Origin: Candidatus Dechloromonas phosphorivorans
Lineage (GTDB): Bacteria > Pseudomonadota > Gammaproteobacteria > Burkholderiales > Rhodocyclaceae
Direction: 5' to 3'
Assembly (NCBI GenBank): GCA_016721185.1
Contig: JADKIP010000014.1
Coordinates: 310,001-374,000 of the forward strand
Length of the DNA stretch: 64,000 bases
Shown: piece after piece, positions 47,477 to 57,289 of the stretch
Position numbering within the stretch: the stretch's first letter is position 1
Layout of the letters: every line of letters starts with the position of its first letter
Translations under genes and position numbers: made by a program
The notes under the pieces: generated by a model
Seen by the model: the letters and a program-made list of their open reading frames with translations, nothing else
Databases searched by the model: none
What the model was told of the DNA's origin: nothing

Positions 47477-48601
47477 TTGCTAGTTACTGCGAGCCTGACC
47501 CTTCTCTCGTTAGCTTTTAGCGCCGTTCTGGCGTTAAGTGGGGTCGGTTCGCCGCTGGCGGTGGCGCATCTGGCGTTTGCCGTTGGTATCGTGCCGTTGA
47601 TTTTTGCGGCAATGAGCCATTTTGTGCCGGTGCTGACGCGCACCGGAAATCCCTCCCCGGGAATAGCACAGGTGCCGAGGTTGGCACAGCTTGCCGGCCT
47701 GGTTGCCGTGCTCGCCATGCAAGGCATTATTCCGCGCTGGCTGGTTTCGCTCGCTGCTGCGGTCGACCTCGTTTTGGCGGGTATTTTGCTCAACTGGATT
47801 GTCGGCCGGGCCCGGGCGACGCTGGGCTCGCCTCATCCCGGTTGGCGCTGGTATGGCTTGGCTTTGGGCTGCTTGATGATGGCCCTGCTGGCGGCGATAT
47901 TTATCGATATTTGGCCCGCCTATTGGAAGCCTCTCCGGCTTTTTCATCTGCACCTCAATACGATCGGTCTGGTCGGCCTGGCTGCTTTGGGCACCTTGCC
48001 GGTATTGATGCCGACAGCCTTGGGTAAACCGGACCCGGATGCGGCTGGCTGGTTGCGGCGCAGGGTGTGGCTGGTTGCAAGCGGCGCTCTGATTGTGGCA
48101 ACCGGGGCCGCGATCGTTTGGGAGTTTGCTGTCCCCGGTGCTGCGCTGGTGTTGGTAGCGGCACTTGGCCTGCTGGGCCAATGGTCCAGACGTTTTGGAA
48201 TCATGGTAATTCTCAAGGATGGCGTTTCGGCTTCATTGTTTGTCGCCATGCTTGGCTTGCTGATGACGATGCTGGCTGGCGTTGCACATGGCGTCGGTTT
48301 TGCGCCCGGGCGGGCGGACTTGCTGGCCTGGGGCATTGCATTTTTGCTACCACTGGTCAGTGGGGCGCTCAGTCAATTGCTGCCCGTGTGGCGCTGGCCG
48401 GGGCCGGTGATTCCTGCACGCCTCGAAATGCGCAAAATTCTGGCTAAAAATGGCCAATGGCGGAGCGGCTTGTGGCTGAGCTCGGCGGGCGCAGTGCTGG
48501 CTGGTTACGATCTGCTGGCTGGCGTCTTATTGGCAATCGGCTTACTTTTGTTCATGTTTAGTCTGCTTCAAGCCGTGCGTCTCCCACGGTCGACGCGGTA
48601 A
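47477..48601 (+). CDS. Polytopic membrane protein (possible heme/NnrS-like)
   Basis: A 374-residue hydrophobic protein with about ten predicted membrane helices. Histidines are placed inside helices (AMSHFVPVLTR, LFHLHLNTIGLVGLAALGTLPVLMPTALG and AGVAHGVGF), as in NnrS-type or heme-copper-like membrane proteins of denitrification clusters. It starts with TTG immediately after the DUF2249 stop (TGATTG), so translation is coupled. The pairing with DUF2249 and the FNR-like box suggests a low-oxygen or NO-related role; no exact family is claimed. Confidence 0.7.
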   Translation: MLVTASLTLLSLAFSAVLALSGVGSPLAVAHLAFAVGIVPLIFAAMSHFVPVLTRTGNPSPGIAQVPRLAQLAGLVAVLAMQGIIPRWLVSLAAAVDLVLAGILLNWIVGRARATLGSPHPGWRWYGLALGCLMMALLAAIFIDIWPAYWKPLRLFHLHLNTIGLVGLAALGTLPVLMPTALGKPDPDAAGWLRRRVWLVASGALIVATGAAIVWEFAVPGAALVLVAALGLLGQWSRRFGIMVILKDGVSASLFVAMLGLLMTMLAGVAHGVGFAPGRADLLAWGIAFLLPLVSGALSQLLPVWRWPGPVIPARLEMRKILAKNGQWRSGLWLSSAGAVLAGYDLLAGVLLAIGLLLFMFSLLQAVRLPRSTR

Positions 48602-48633
48602 AATTCCGGTTTTTCGCTTTTCGGGTTTTCGCC

Positions 48634-50061
48634 ATGCGCTATATTTCGACCCGCGGTCACGCCGCGCCCCAGACTTTCTGCGACATTCTCCTCGGCGGCC
48701 TGGCCCCGGACGGTGGCTTGTATCTGCCGGAAAGCTACCCGCAGATCAGCCGTAGCGAACTCGACGCCTGGCGCAAGCTGTCGTATGCCGATCTGGCCTA
48801 CGAAATTCTTTCCAGATTCATCACCGATATTCCGCCAGCCGACCTCAAGGCCCTGGTCAGCAAAACTTATACCGCCGAGGTTTACCGCCACGCCCGCAAC
48901 GGGGGTGATGTGACTCAGATCACACCGCTCACGCAACTGGAAGGCGATCTCTACACGCAGGAATTGTCCAATGGCCCAACGCTGGCCTTCAAAGACATGG
49001 CCATGCAGTTGCTCGGCAATTTGTTTGAGTACGTGCTGGACAAGCGTGGCGAGTCGATCAACATTCTTGGTGCTACCTCGGGCGATACCGGTTCTGCCGC
49101 TGAGTACGCCATGCGCGGCAAGCATAACGTCAAGGTTTTCATGCTCTCGCCGGATGGCAAGATGAGTGCCTTTCAGCGTGCCCAGATGTATTCGTTGCAA
49201 GACCCCAATATCTTCAATATCGCCGTCACCGGCATGTTCGACGATGCGCAGGACATTGTGAAGGCGGTTTCCAACGACGCGGCCTTCAAAGCCAAATACA
49301 AGATTGGCGCTGTTAATTCGATTAACTGGGCGCGGGTTGCCGCGCAGATCGTCTATTACTTCCAGGGTTATTTCCTAGCTACTCAAAGTAACGACGAGAA
49401 GGTCGCTTTCGCGGTGCCGTCCGGTAACTTTGGCAACATCTGCGCCGGCCATATTGCCCGCCAGATGGGTTTGCCGATTGCCCAACTGGTTTTGGCGACC
49501 AACGAAAACGACGTGCTCGACGAGTTTTTCCGGACCGGTATTTATCGTCCGCGCAACACGGCTGAAACCAGCATCACCTCCAGCCCGTCGATGGATATTT
49601 CCAAGGCATCCAATTTTGAGCGCTTTATTTTTGACCTGGTGGGGCGTGACCCGGCAGTGGTGAGCGATTTGTGGGCCAAGGTGGATAAGGGTGAGGCATT
49701 TGATCTGAGTGCTACGGTGTACTGGAAAAACTTGCCAAATTTTGGCTTTATTTCAGGCAAGAGCACGCACATCGACCGGATCAATACCATTCGTTTTGCG
49801 CAAGGCCGCTACAACGTCATGCTCGATACCCATACCGCCGATGGTCTGAAAGTGGCGCTGGAAAATCTTGTCGCCGGCATGCCGATGATCGTCCTCGAAA
49901 CCGCTCAGCCGGCCAAGTTCGAGGAAACCATCCGTGAAGCGCTGGGTGCCGAACCAGTTCGCCCAGCCGAGATGGTCGGTATCGAAAATTTGCCGCAGCA
50001 TGTCGTGGTGATGGCGCCGGATGTCGACGCCATCAAGCAGTTTATTGTCGAGCACGTGTGA
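48634..50061 (+). CDS. thrC: Threonine synthase
   Basis: ThrC (475 residues) converts O-phosphohomoserine to threonine with PLP. The N-terminus YISTRGHAAPQTFCDILLGGLAPDGGLYLPE is diagnostic for the long class found in proteobacteria and fungi. The PLP Lys is in LAFKDMAMQ (about 119), the phosphate-binding loop is GATSGDTGSAAEYAM, and the VPSGNFGN motif lies near 266. It would normally follow hom directly; here two unrelated genes and a terminator separate them. Its stop overlaps the methyltransferase start (GTGA). Confidence 0.95.
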   Translation: MRYISTRGHAAPQTFCDILLGGLAPDGGLYLPESYPQISRSELDAWRKLSYADLAYEILSRFITDIPPADLKALVSKTYTAEVYRHARNGGDVTQITPLTQLEGDLYTQELSNGPTLAFKDMAMQLLGNLFEYVLDKRGESINILGATSGDTGSAAEYAMRGKHNVKVFMLSPDGKMSAFQRAQMYSLQDPNIFNIAVTGMFDDAQDIVKAVSNDAAFKAKYKIGAVNSINWARVAAQIVYYFQGYFLATQSNDEKVAFAVPSGNFGNICAGHIARQMGLPIAQLVLATNENDVLDEFFRTGIYRPRNTAETSITSSPSMDISKASNFERFIFDLVGRDPAVVSDLWAKVDKGEAFDLSATVYWKNLPNFGFISGKSTHIDRINTIRFAQGRYNVMLDTHTADGLKVALENLVAGMPMIVLETAQPAKFEETIREALGAEPVRPAEMVGIENLPQHVVVMAPDVDAIKQFIVEHV

Positions 50062-50717
50062 GCTTTCCCGACTACGAAGCTTTCTGGTCCGCCCGCTATC
50101 GAGATGCGGGCGATGATTACCTGTTCGGGATTGCACCCAACAAGTTTCTAGTCGAACAGGCTGAATACTTTGGGGACGGTGTCAGCGTTCTCTCGGTGGC
50201 CGATGGCGAAGGGCGGAATGCAGTCTGGCTTGCCGAGCAGGGTTGCGCCGTCACCGCGACGGAAATTTCGTCTGTTGCACTGGAAAAAGCCGAAAAGCTG
50301 GCGCGTGGACGGCATGTTGCGACCACAGAAGCAATGGCTGGCCCTCGCGTCGACTTCATTCAGGCGGATATTTTCAATTGGGATTGGCCGCAGGCCGAGT
50401 TCGATGTTGTGGTTGGTATTTTCATCCAGTTTGCCGGGCCGGCAGAACGCCCGGCGCAAATGGCTGGCATGAAGCAGGCAGTAAAGCCGGGTGGATTGCT
50501 GTTGTTGCAGGGCTATACGCCAAAGCAGCTGGAATTTCGGACGGGTGGGCCGTCCGCAGTCGAAAATCTTTACACCAGTGCGATGTTGCGTGAGCTATTT
50601 GCTGACTGGGAAATCATATCGTTGCGTGAACACGAAGATACGATTGCCGAGGGGAACGCCCATGTGGGGCGCTCCGCGCTGATTGATCTGGTGGCGCGAA
50701 AGCCTACAGATAGATAA
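50058..50717 (+). CDS. Class I SAM-dependent methyltransferase
   Basis: A 219-residue Rossmann methyltransferase: FWSARYRDAGDDYLFGIAPNKFLVE resembles the TehB/thiopurine group, followed by motif I VLSVADGEGRNAVWLAEQG (about 43-61), the acidic VTATEIS, motif IV FDVVVGIFIQF and motif VI LKPGG-like VKPGGLLLLQGYTPKQLEF. The substrate is not evident. It begins with GTG within the thrC stop codon, so it is coupled to thrC. Its last 14 bases overlap a small membrane-protein gene on the other strand. Confidence 0.85.
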   Translation: MSFPDYEAFWSARYRDAGDDYLFGIAPNKFLVEQAEYFGDGVSVLSVADGEGRNAVWLAEQGCAVTATEISSVALEKAEKLARGRHVATTEAMAGPRVDFIQADIFNWDWPQAEFDVVVGIFIQFAGPAERPAQMAGMKQAVKPGGLLLLQGYTPKQLEFRTGGPSAVENLYTSAMLRELFADWEIISLREHEDTIAEGNAHVGRSALIDLVARKPTDR

Positions 50718-50841
50718 CCGCCGGAAAAACGGCAACGGCCAAGACTAAAACCAGCCATTCAAGGTTATGCCGGGCAAGAAAACCGGTGAAATGCAGCACC
50801 AGAATTGAAATGGCGACGATGTAGAAAAGCGCAAACAGCAT
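50704..50841 (-). CDS. 45-residue double-spanning membrane protein
   Basis: A short frame with an AGGA site 7 bases before its ATG. It encodes two hydrophobic stretches (about residues 2-22 and 29-45, FALFYIVAISILVLHFTGF and LEWLVLVLAVAVFPAVIYL) joined by the polar loop LARHNLE. No family is recognised. It fills most of the 193-base gap between the methyltransferase and nadC, is read in the nadC direction, and is convergent with the methyltransferase, with 14 bases shared. Hydrophobic pattern and ribosome site make it a credible small protein. Confidence 0.55.
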   Translation of the reverse strand: MLFALFYIVAISILVLHFTGFLARHNLEWLVLVLAVAVFPAVIYL

Positions 50842-50910
50842 CGGGAATCCTAGAGTCTTTTGTTGTTATAAATTTCGAGTAGCGATTATGACGAATAATC
50901 AGCCGAAATC

Positions 50911-51774
50911 CTAGCCGATGAAGCGCATCGAGAGGTCCAGTGCCTTGACGTCCTTGGTCAGTGCACCGACCGAAATACGATCAACTCCCGTTTCAGCAAT
51001 GCCGCGTATTGTTTCCAGGCTGACGTTGCCTGAGGCTTCCAGAACGGCACGTCCGGCATTGATCGCCGCTGCTTCACGCATCATGGCGAGCGTGAAATTG
51101 TCAAGAAGGATCATGCTGGCGCCGGCCACCAAAGCGGTTTGCAGTTCTTCCAGTGACTCCACTTCAATTTGTATGAACTTGCAGCGCTGCCCCGCTTGCG
51201 CGGCGACGATCCTTGCTGCCGCCATAGCCTGAGCGATACCACCCGCCGCGTGGATGTGATTTTCCTTGATTAAAATGGCATCCCAGAGTGCTAGACGATG
51301 GTTGCCGCCACCGCCACAACGAACGGCAAATTTTTGCGCGATACGCAAGCCGGGCAGGGTTTTTCGCGTATCGACTACCTGAGCTTTGGTACTAGCAATT
51401 TCATCGGCGTAAATTCGCGCCTTGCTGGCGACGGCGGACAGCAGTTGCAGAAAATTGAGGGCGCTGCGCTCGGCCGAAAGCAGGGCGCGACCGTTGGCTT
51501 CGATAGTGCAAAGCAACTGGTTGGCAGCGATTCGATCACCGTCTTCTGCATGCCAGTTGACTCGCGCTTGCGGGTCGAGCCGGGTGACACATTCATCGAA
51601 CCACGCAGTGCCGCAAAGCACTCCGGTTTCTCGGGATATTACCGTGGCCTTGACCTGGCGATCGCCCGGTACGAGGCTGGCTGTCAAATCTCCGGGGCCG
51701 ATATCTTCGGCAAGTGCGGCGTCGACATTGCGAATAATTTCCTCGGCAAGCGGAAAATCAAAATTGATAAGCAT
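50911..51774 (-). CDS. nadC: Nicotinate-nucleotide pyrophosphorylase (carboxylating)
   Basis: NadC (287 residues) makes nicotinate mononucleotide from quinolinate and PRPP in de novo NAD synthesis. It has the N-terminal ALAEDIGPGDLTASLVP, the RTVVDTRKT-type motif (AQVVDTRKTLPGLR), GGGGNHRLALWDAILIKENHI, and the barrel motifs IQIEVESLEEL, ILLDNF and VLEASGNVSLETI. The start is the ATG at 51774; the open frame extends 43 codons upstream without family resemblance. The neighbour nnrDE also serves NAD(P)H maintenance and points the same way. Confidence 0.95.
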   Translation of the reverse strand: MLINFDFPLAEEIIRNVDAALAEDIGPGDLTASLVPGDRQVKATVISRETGVLCGTAWFDECVTRLDPQARVNWHAEDGDRIAANQLLCTIEANGRALLSAERSALNFLQLLSAVASKARIYADEIASTKAQVVDTRKTLPGLRIAQKFAVRCGGGGNHRLALWDAILIKENHIHAAGGIAQAMAAARIVAAQAGQRCKFIQIEVESLEELQTALVAGASMILLDNFTLAMMREAAAINAGRAVLEASGNVSLETIRGIAETGVDRISVGALTKDVKALDLSMRFIG

Positions 51775-51910
51775 AGTGGTGTTTGGTCGGCAGGTTGAAC
51801 GACGGATTGTACCGTCTGAGACATTGCGATGTCTGAGGCTGTCGCGGTTTTTCAAGTCAGTGCGGGTGTGCTGCTTGCACTGATTTCGCAACCCGCCGTT
51901 CAAGGGCTCT

Positions 51911-53404
51911 TTAAGCCTTTTCCGTAACTACCCATTCGTTGAATATTTGGCGGGCGGCGTCAATCACCTCACCCGCAGTCAGACCGATCGGGCCGATACC
52001 GTTGGCGACCAGCCGATCTGACGCTGTGCCGTGCAAATGAACACCGGCGAGCAATGCGTTGAGGGCTGGCCAGCCTTGGGCGAGCAATGCCACAACCAGG
52101 CCGGTGAGCACGTCGCCCATGCCGGCGGTCGCCATGCCGGGGTTACCCGTGGAATTTATCCAAAATTCCCGGTTGACCGCAGCAATCACCGTGCCGCAAC
52201 CTTTCAGGGCAACGTGGCAGCGGTAGCGCTCGGCAATCTCCTGGGCGGCAGCAATGCGGTCCGCCTGTACCTCAGTGGCTGAACAATCGAGCAAACGCGC
52301 TGCTTCGGCGGGGTGCGGCGTGAGGATGGCCGGGTTGCTGCGGCTGGCTAATGCAACTTGCAAATTGCCTTCGCTGGCGATCAGATTGAGTGCGTCGGCA
52401 TCGAGAACCAGCGGCTGATCAAGGCTGATAGCGCTCTCCAGCAACTCGGATGCTTCCAGTGAAACGCCCAGTCCGGGGCCGACTGCCAGTGCGCTCAGTG
52501 ACGACTGGAGCAGGCTGCCGGGTCGGCGCAGCATCAATTCGATCTGCAGAAAATCGACGCTCGGCGAAGGCTGCTCAAGCAGCCCGACGTAAACTTTGCC
52601 GCAACCCAGCTTTAGCGCTGCACGCCCGGTCAGCAGTGCAGCGCCAACCATTGATGACGCGCCGCCGAGAATACCGGCGGTCCCGAAACTGCCTTTGTGC
52701 GAGTTGAGGCGACGTGGTTTGAGAAAGGCTGAGAAATCGGCGCTGCTCAATTGATGGCCATCGGCCGGATGGTTGGCTTCCGGGGTGAGCTCGAGCTTGG
52801 CGACGCGGATTTTCCCGCAAAGATCGGGGCCATCTGCGGTCAGCAGGCCGGGTTTGGCTGAAATGAAGGTGAGGGTGTGGCTGGCACAAATCGGGTTGCC
52901 CAGAACCTGGCCCGTATCGGCGTTGAGTCCGGAGGGACAGTCGAGAGCCAGCAAAGGACAGTGATCGCGTTCGGCCAGTTGGTTGGCAGTTGCAATCCAT
53001 TCTGCGTAAGTGTTTTCCGGGGCGCGGGTAAGGCCGATGCCGAACAAGCCATCGATGATCAGTGACCAACGGGTTTCTGCTGGGATGTTTTCCAGCGTGC
53101 TGCCACCGGCTGCAATGAAGCGTTGATGGGCTTCGGCAGCATCCTTCGGCAAGTGGCTGGTGTCTCCTGTAAAAACGACCCGAACATCGAAAAATCGCTG
53201 GCGTAGAAGACCAGCGGCTTCAAAGGCATCGCCGCCATTATTGCCAAGGCCGGCAAGAACAAGAATGGGTAGATTCCGCTCGCCGGCAAGTTCAGCCGCC
53301 CAAGCCGCCGCCGCTGCACCGGCTCGCAGCATCAACGGTTCGTCACGATGCCTGGCTTCGATCTGGCGTAGGGTAGGGCTGAGGTAGAGCGAGGTATGGG
53401 GCAT
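51911..53404 (-). CDS. nnr: Bifunctional NAD(P)H-hydrate epimerase / ADP-dependent dehydratase
   Basis: A 497-residue fusion that repairs hydrated NAD(P)H. The N-terminal YjeF/NnrE epimerase domain (about 1-210) shows LVLAGLGNNGGDAFEAA and the ALDCPSGLNADTG loop. The C-terminal NnrD kinase-like domain (about 225-490) has KGSFGTAGILGGASSMVGAALLTGRAAL, LTPHPAEAARLL and GNPGMATAGMGDVLTGLVVALLAQG, the nucleotide-binding signature. The length is that of the fused form common in proteobacteria. It lies 136 bases upstream of nadC. The IS remnant begins about 30 bases before its ATG, which may have replaced the original promoter. Confidence 0.94.
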   Translation of the reverse strand: MPHTSLYLSPTLRQIEARHRDEPLMLRAGAAAAAWAAELAGERNLPILVLAGLGNNGGDAFEAAGLLRQRFFDVRVVFTGDTSHLPKDAAEAHQRFIAAGGSTLENIPAETRWSLIIDGLFGIGLTRAPENTYAEWIATANQLAERDHCPLLALDCPSGLNADTGQVLGNPICASHTLTFISAKPGLLTADGPDLCGKIRVAKLELTPEANHPADGHQLSSADFSAFLKPRRLNSHKGSFGTAGILGGASSMVGAALLTGRAALKLGCGKVYVGLLEQPSPSVDFLQIELMLRRPGSLLQSSLSALAVGPGLGVSLEASELLESAISLDQPLVLDADALNLIASEGNLQVALASRSNPAILTPHPAEAARLLDCSATEVQADRIAAAQEIAERYRCHVALKGCGTVIAAVNREFWINSTGNPGMATAGMGDVLTGLVVALLAQGWPALNALLAGVHLHGTASDRLVANGIGPIGLTAGEVIDAARQIFNEWVVTEKA

Positions 53405-53528
53405 GGTTAAAGCAATCTCTCAAAGCATTCAGGCTAGCAGCCTGTCGGACTTGGGCCGAGCAGGTTCATAAAACTGGGTTTTGACGGTCGGAATTCGCTG
53501 ATTTTTACCTAAAATGGATTTTTCATAA

Positions 53529-55218
53529 AGGGGGTAAATTGCACGCTAAGTATTTGATAATATTGGAGTTGTCTAGAAACAAGTTCGTAAAAAATGCCTA
53601 TCTGTACTCGCCCTGCTGTTGATTTTACCCCGGAACAACTCCGGTTTCCGCCCGCCGCAGGCTTCACGGTTCGCGCCGATTTCGCCGGCGGGGAGATATC
53701 CTCTGACCTGGGGGCTCTGCTGCTTGCCGCAGTGGATCGTCGTATTGGACTGATTGATCGCCTGACCGTGTCCATCACGGATTCTCGGCACACCAGCTAC
53801 ATCAACCATTCGATGCGCGATCTGCTGACGAAGCGCATCTTTCAGATCGCCTCGGGTTACGAAGATGGCAATGACGCCAACACACTGCGCCACGACCCGC
53901 TTTTCAAACTGAGCGCAGGGCGTGCGCCGCTTTATGCCGTCAGGCTGTTGGCCTGCGGCGCTACCTTCTCCCGCCTGGAAGGATCGCTGCGTCGCAGCGA
54001 TATCTACCGGATGGCTCGTGCCTTGGTCCTGCAGTTCATCGCTGGCAACGCGTGCGCCCCGGCCACGATCACGCTGGATCTCAACCACACCGACGATGCA
54101 ACCTATGGCCAGCAGGCGCTGTCTTTTTACAACCACCATTACTGTCGCCATTGTTATCTGGCCCTGCTGGGGTTCGAGGCCAATTCCGGCGCTTTGGTGA
54201 CTGCCGTCCTACGCCTCGGCAAACGCCCGACCGGCGCCGAGAATGCCATGATCATGAAGGGGGTGCTGAGCCTGTTGCGGCAGCACTGGCCCAGCACCCA
54301 TATCCTGCTGCGCGGCGATGGTCACTTCTCGAATCCTGAACTGATGCAGTTGATTCAAGCCGATGGCAATGCCGATTTCATCTTCGGTCTGCCCGGCAAT
54401 TCCGTCTTGTTGGGCAAGGCTGAAGGCTTGATGAAGAATGCACGCGGCCATCTCGCCCTACACCGCTCTCTGGCCACGCAAGGCTTGAGGCAGGCCGTGG
54501 CTGCGGTGTGCTTGTTTGGTGACTTTGAGTATGCAGCCAAGACTTGGCCGCAAGCCTTTCGCGTGGTGCTCAAGGCTGAAGTTCTGCCAAGCAGCGGCGG
54601 ACTGCCCGCCAAAGACAACGAACGTTTCGTGGTCACCAGCTTGCGCGGCCCGTCGCCCCGCACGCTCTACCAGCAGGACTACTGCGCGCGTGGCCAGGCA
54701 GAGAATTTGATCAAGCAAGTGAAGTGTGACCTGAAATCCGATCGGACCTCGGCGTCGTCCTTCCTCGCCAACTTCGCCCGCCTGTTGCTGACGGCGAGTA
54801 CTTATGTCTTACACCAGCAACTGCGCCACCTGGGTCTGCAAGGCACGCCGCTGGCGACAGCTCAGCCCAGGACCGTCATACTCACGCTGTTCAAGATCGC
54901 CGTCCGCGTCAAACAGTACAAAGACCGGGTGCTGCTGCATCTGCCCAGTAGTTGCCCGGTCAAGGCGTTGCTGGCGCAGGTCTGTCACAGACTCTATTCG
55001 CCAAACCGTGCGCGCCCAATGCTCGCATCTCCATGACTCGGCACGTCTGGCCCACGAGACGCTGCCAACCACCTTGCTCATCATCACTTCTTACGCTTCA
55101 CCCCGCCAGCGGGGGGAGGGGCGTTATCGCTTGGAAATCGAAAAAATGGCAGCGCGGCGACGAAACAGCATGGCAGACGCTTTACGCAACATTCAGGCTA
55201 AAGACGCAGATTCCCCCT
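53529..55218 (+). mobile_element. IS1380-family element inside the IS1182 remnant
   Basis: It contains an intact IS1380 transposase gene. Likely ends are an imperfect inverted pair, AAGGGGGTAAATTGCACGCT on the left (from about 53528) and AAGGGGGAATCTGCGTCTTT read inward from the right (to about 55219). The right end lies about eight bases past the IS1182 transposase stop. I found no target duplication, so the ends are approximate. Confidence 0.6.
53594..55036 (+). CDS. IS1380-family transposase
   Basis: A 480-residue DDE transposase of the IS1380 family. The N-terminal block with GGEISSDLGALLLAAVDRRIG and FQIASGYEDGNDANTLRHDPLFK is diagnostic. The first catalytic Asp is in TITLDLNHTDDATYG, the second in HILLRGDGHFSNPELM, and the Glu lies in the region after QAENLIKQVKCDLKSDRTSASSFLAN. 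Full length suggests it may be active. The frame has no disruption. Confidence 0.9.
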   Translation: MPICTRPAVDFTPEQLRFPPAAGFTVRADFAGGEISSDLGALLLAAVDRRIGLIDRLTVSITDSRHTSYINHSMRDLLTKRIFQIASGYEDGNDANTLRHDPLFKLSAGRAPLYAVRLLACGATFSRLEGSLRRSDIYRMARALVLQFIAGNACAPATITLDLNHTDDATYGQQALSFYNHHYCRHCYLALLGFEANSGALVTAVLRLGKRPTGAENAMIMKGVLSLLRQHWPSTHILLRGDGHFSNPELMQLIQADGNADFIFGLPGNSVLLGKAEGLMKNARGHLALHRSLATQGLRQAVAAVCLFGDFEYAAKTWPQAFRVVLKAEVLPSSGGLPAKDNERFVVTSLRGPSPRTLYQQDYCARGQAENLIKQVKCDLKSDRTSASSFLANFARLLLTASTYVLHQQLRHLGLQGTPLATAQPRTVILTLFKIAVRVKQYKDRVLLHLPSSCPVKALLAQVCHRLYSPNRARPMLASP

Positions 55219-56317
55219 TGTTTTTGCTACTGCGGACGCAATACGGCCATGCGTTTCAAATTCCACGCGAGGCAAACCAGCGTCCATTCCCCGGTGACCT
55301 TCTTCAGGCCGCGCAGGGAGAACTGGTGAAAGCCCAGTACGGATTTGATGATGCCGAACACGGGTTCGACGGTTTGCTTGCGCAGGGCATAGAGCGCCCG
55401 GCCAGCTTTTGTTTTGGCTCTGTTTTCGAAACCCGTTGGTTTTAGCCGATGGCATGCAGGAGAAATATTTCTGGCGTGAGTTTTCCGGCGCAGCGTTCGA
55501 TCAAGCGGCGCCAGCCGAGGTAGTTGGGTAGGTAGTGCGTGGCGACGCCGTTGAAGCGGCGGATCCATTGCTTAAGGCGCGAGTCGTAAGCATTGACGTG
55601 CTGGACGTGAAAGACCTGCTGGCGAACGTACTGACCCGCCGTGACATTGACCAACTCATGCGCCAACTCGAACTGACGGGCCGTGGCGCGGTAGACGCTG
55701 GCGCCATCACTGCAAAGCAAGGCGTCGGGCGCGAGCACTTGGGCAAGCAGGCAAGCGATCGTGGGCAAATCAAGCTTGGGAACCACCGTATCGAAGTGGT
55801 GCCCTTCCCGATCCTCGACGACCAGCACCGGGATTCGCTCGGCCGACAGGCCGCGTTTGGCGGCAGAACCCCCGCGATGTCGCGCTGGACGAGGCAGTTT
55901 GCGCTGACCTTTGAACGACTCAAGGAAATACGTCTCGTCGGCTTCCACGATATTGTGCAACTCGGTGTCTTGCTCCTGGGCCGGCCCCTGCAACAGTCGA
56001 TGGCGCCAGCGAAATGCCGTACTCGCATGAACACCTGAGCGGTGGGCGGCCACGCGAAGACTGCAGCCGTCGATCATTGCCTTCGTGTAATCCACCCATG
56101 CCTCACGACATTTCAGTCCGGCCAGCGGCGAGCCGGTCAGGGCATTGAAGGTGCGATGACAGTCACAGCACCGATAGCGTTGAATCCCCGACTCGCGGCC
56201 CCAGCGCTGCACGTGGGCCGCCTGACAATGCGGACAGGCCAGACTCTCCTGGGCCCATCGATTGACCCAGTCACGGGCATCATCGCTTGCCTCGCCGCCA
56301 AGCAGCCGATGCTTTAG

Positions 56318-57289
56318 GGAAACACTGATCAATGCAAGCTGAAGCATTGATCGGTGGAGATTTTGGCGAAAAATTGTCGATTTTCATCTGAAACGGTCGA
56401 AACTGGCCTATTTACAGGCTATTTCTCACTGTTAAGACGCAATTTGGCTGTCAGCACCCAATAACAAGCGGCGGGCCAGCACCAGATTGCTCAGGGCAAA
56501 TAGCGAAAAGAGCTGAGCCGTGTTTTTGGCCAGGCCTTTGTAACGGGTCTTGCGGTACTTGAATATGTCTTTCACGACATGAAAAGGGTGTTCGACTTTG
56601 GCTCGAATACGGGCCTTGGCGTATTCGAGTTGTGCGACCAGTCGGCCCAGTTCGGTGCCGTCCAGCAGTTTACGTTTGCTGGGCTTCATGGCGACGTGCC
56701 ATACCACCGTCGCCTCCTGACTTTCTTCCCGTTTTTCAATGCCTTGATAGCAGGCATCGCCAAATGCCGCTTCCTCTGCACCGTGCAGTAGCGCTTGGGC
56801 CTGCGTCACATCGCTGATATTACCTGCGGTGCCGATGACGGTGTGCACCAGTCCAGAGTGAGTATCCACGCCAATGTGCGCTTTCATGCCGAAGTGCCAC
56901 TGCTTGCCTTTCTTGCTTTGGTGCATTTCCGGGTCGCGCTTGCCGGACAGGTTCTTGGTCGATGGTGGGGCGGCGATTAGGGTCGCATCGACAATGGTGC
57001 CCTCACGAAGCAACAAGCCTTGCTCGGCCAGGTGGTGATTGATGGCGTTGAAGATGGATCCCCCACTGCTTGGGTAAAACGGACGTACCGTTTTCTCGAG
57101 TATCACCCACGGCGTGACTGCTTCGATCTCGGCTAAAAACCGATCTCGTCGTGTCTGCTTTTTCTTCCGGCTGTATTCCAGTTCAGAAAAACTCGTTTGC
57201 ATTACCGCCTCTGCTTATTGACCTGACTAAGCGTATTTTCTCAAATCCCCTGGCTTCCGCCAGGTCGCCGGGAATAAATCAGTGTTTCC
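56318..57289 (-). mobile_element. IS5-family element with internal deletion
   Basis: Inverted repeats GGAAACACTGAT begin at 56318 and end at 57289. A 4-base duplication TTAG (56314-56317 and 57290-57293) fits the YTAR target of the IS5 group. The element is 972 bp, shorter than the roughly 1.2 kb expected, because part of the transposase gene is missing. Confidence 0.92.
56432..57202 (-). pseudogene. IS5-family transposase with in-frame deletion
   Basis: A 256-codon frame. The start MQTSFSELEYSRKKKQTRRD and the catalytic half (IFNAINHHLAEQGLLLREGTIVDATLIAAP, then WHFGMKAHIGVDTHSGLVH, then the C-terminal Y-R-E region RAKVEHPFHVVKDIF) match IS5 transposases of about 326 residues. Between RPFYPSSGG and IFNAINHHL about 70 residues are gone, covering the helical region that normally precedes the first catalytic Asp. 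The frame is kept, but the protein is unlikely to be active alone. Confidence 0.88.

Noticed and set aside
53426..55200. Direct repeat CATTCAGGCTA at 53426-53436 and 55190-55200, looking like a target duplication
   Set aside because: The second copy falls inside the probable right end of the IS1380 element, and the sequences next to the two copies are not inverted repeats, so it is probably chance or shared end sequence.
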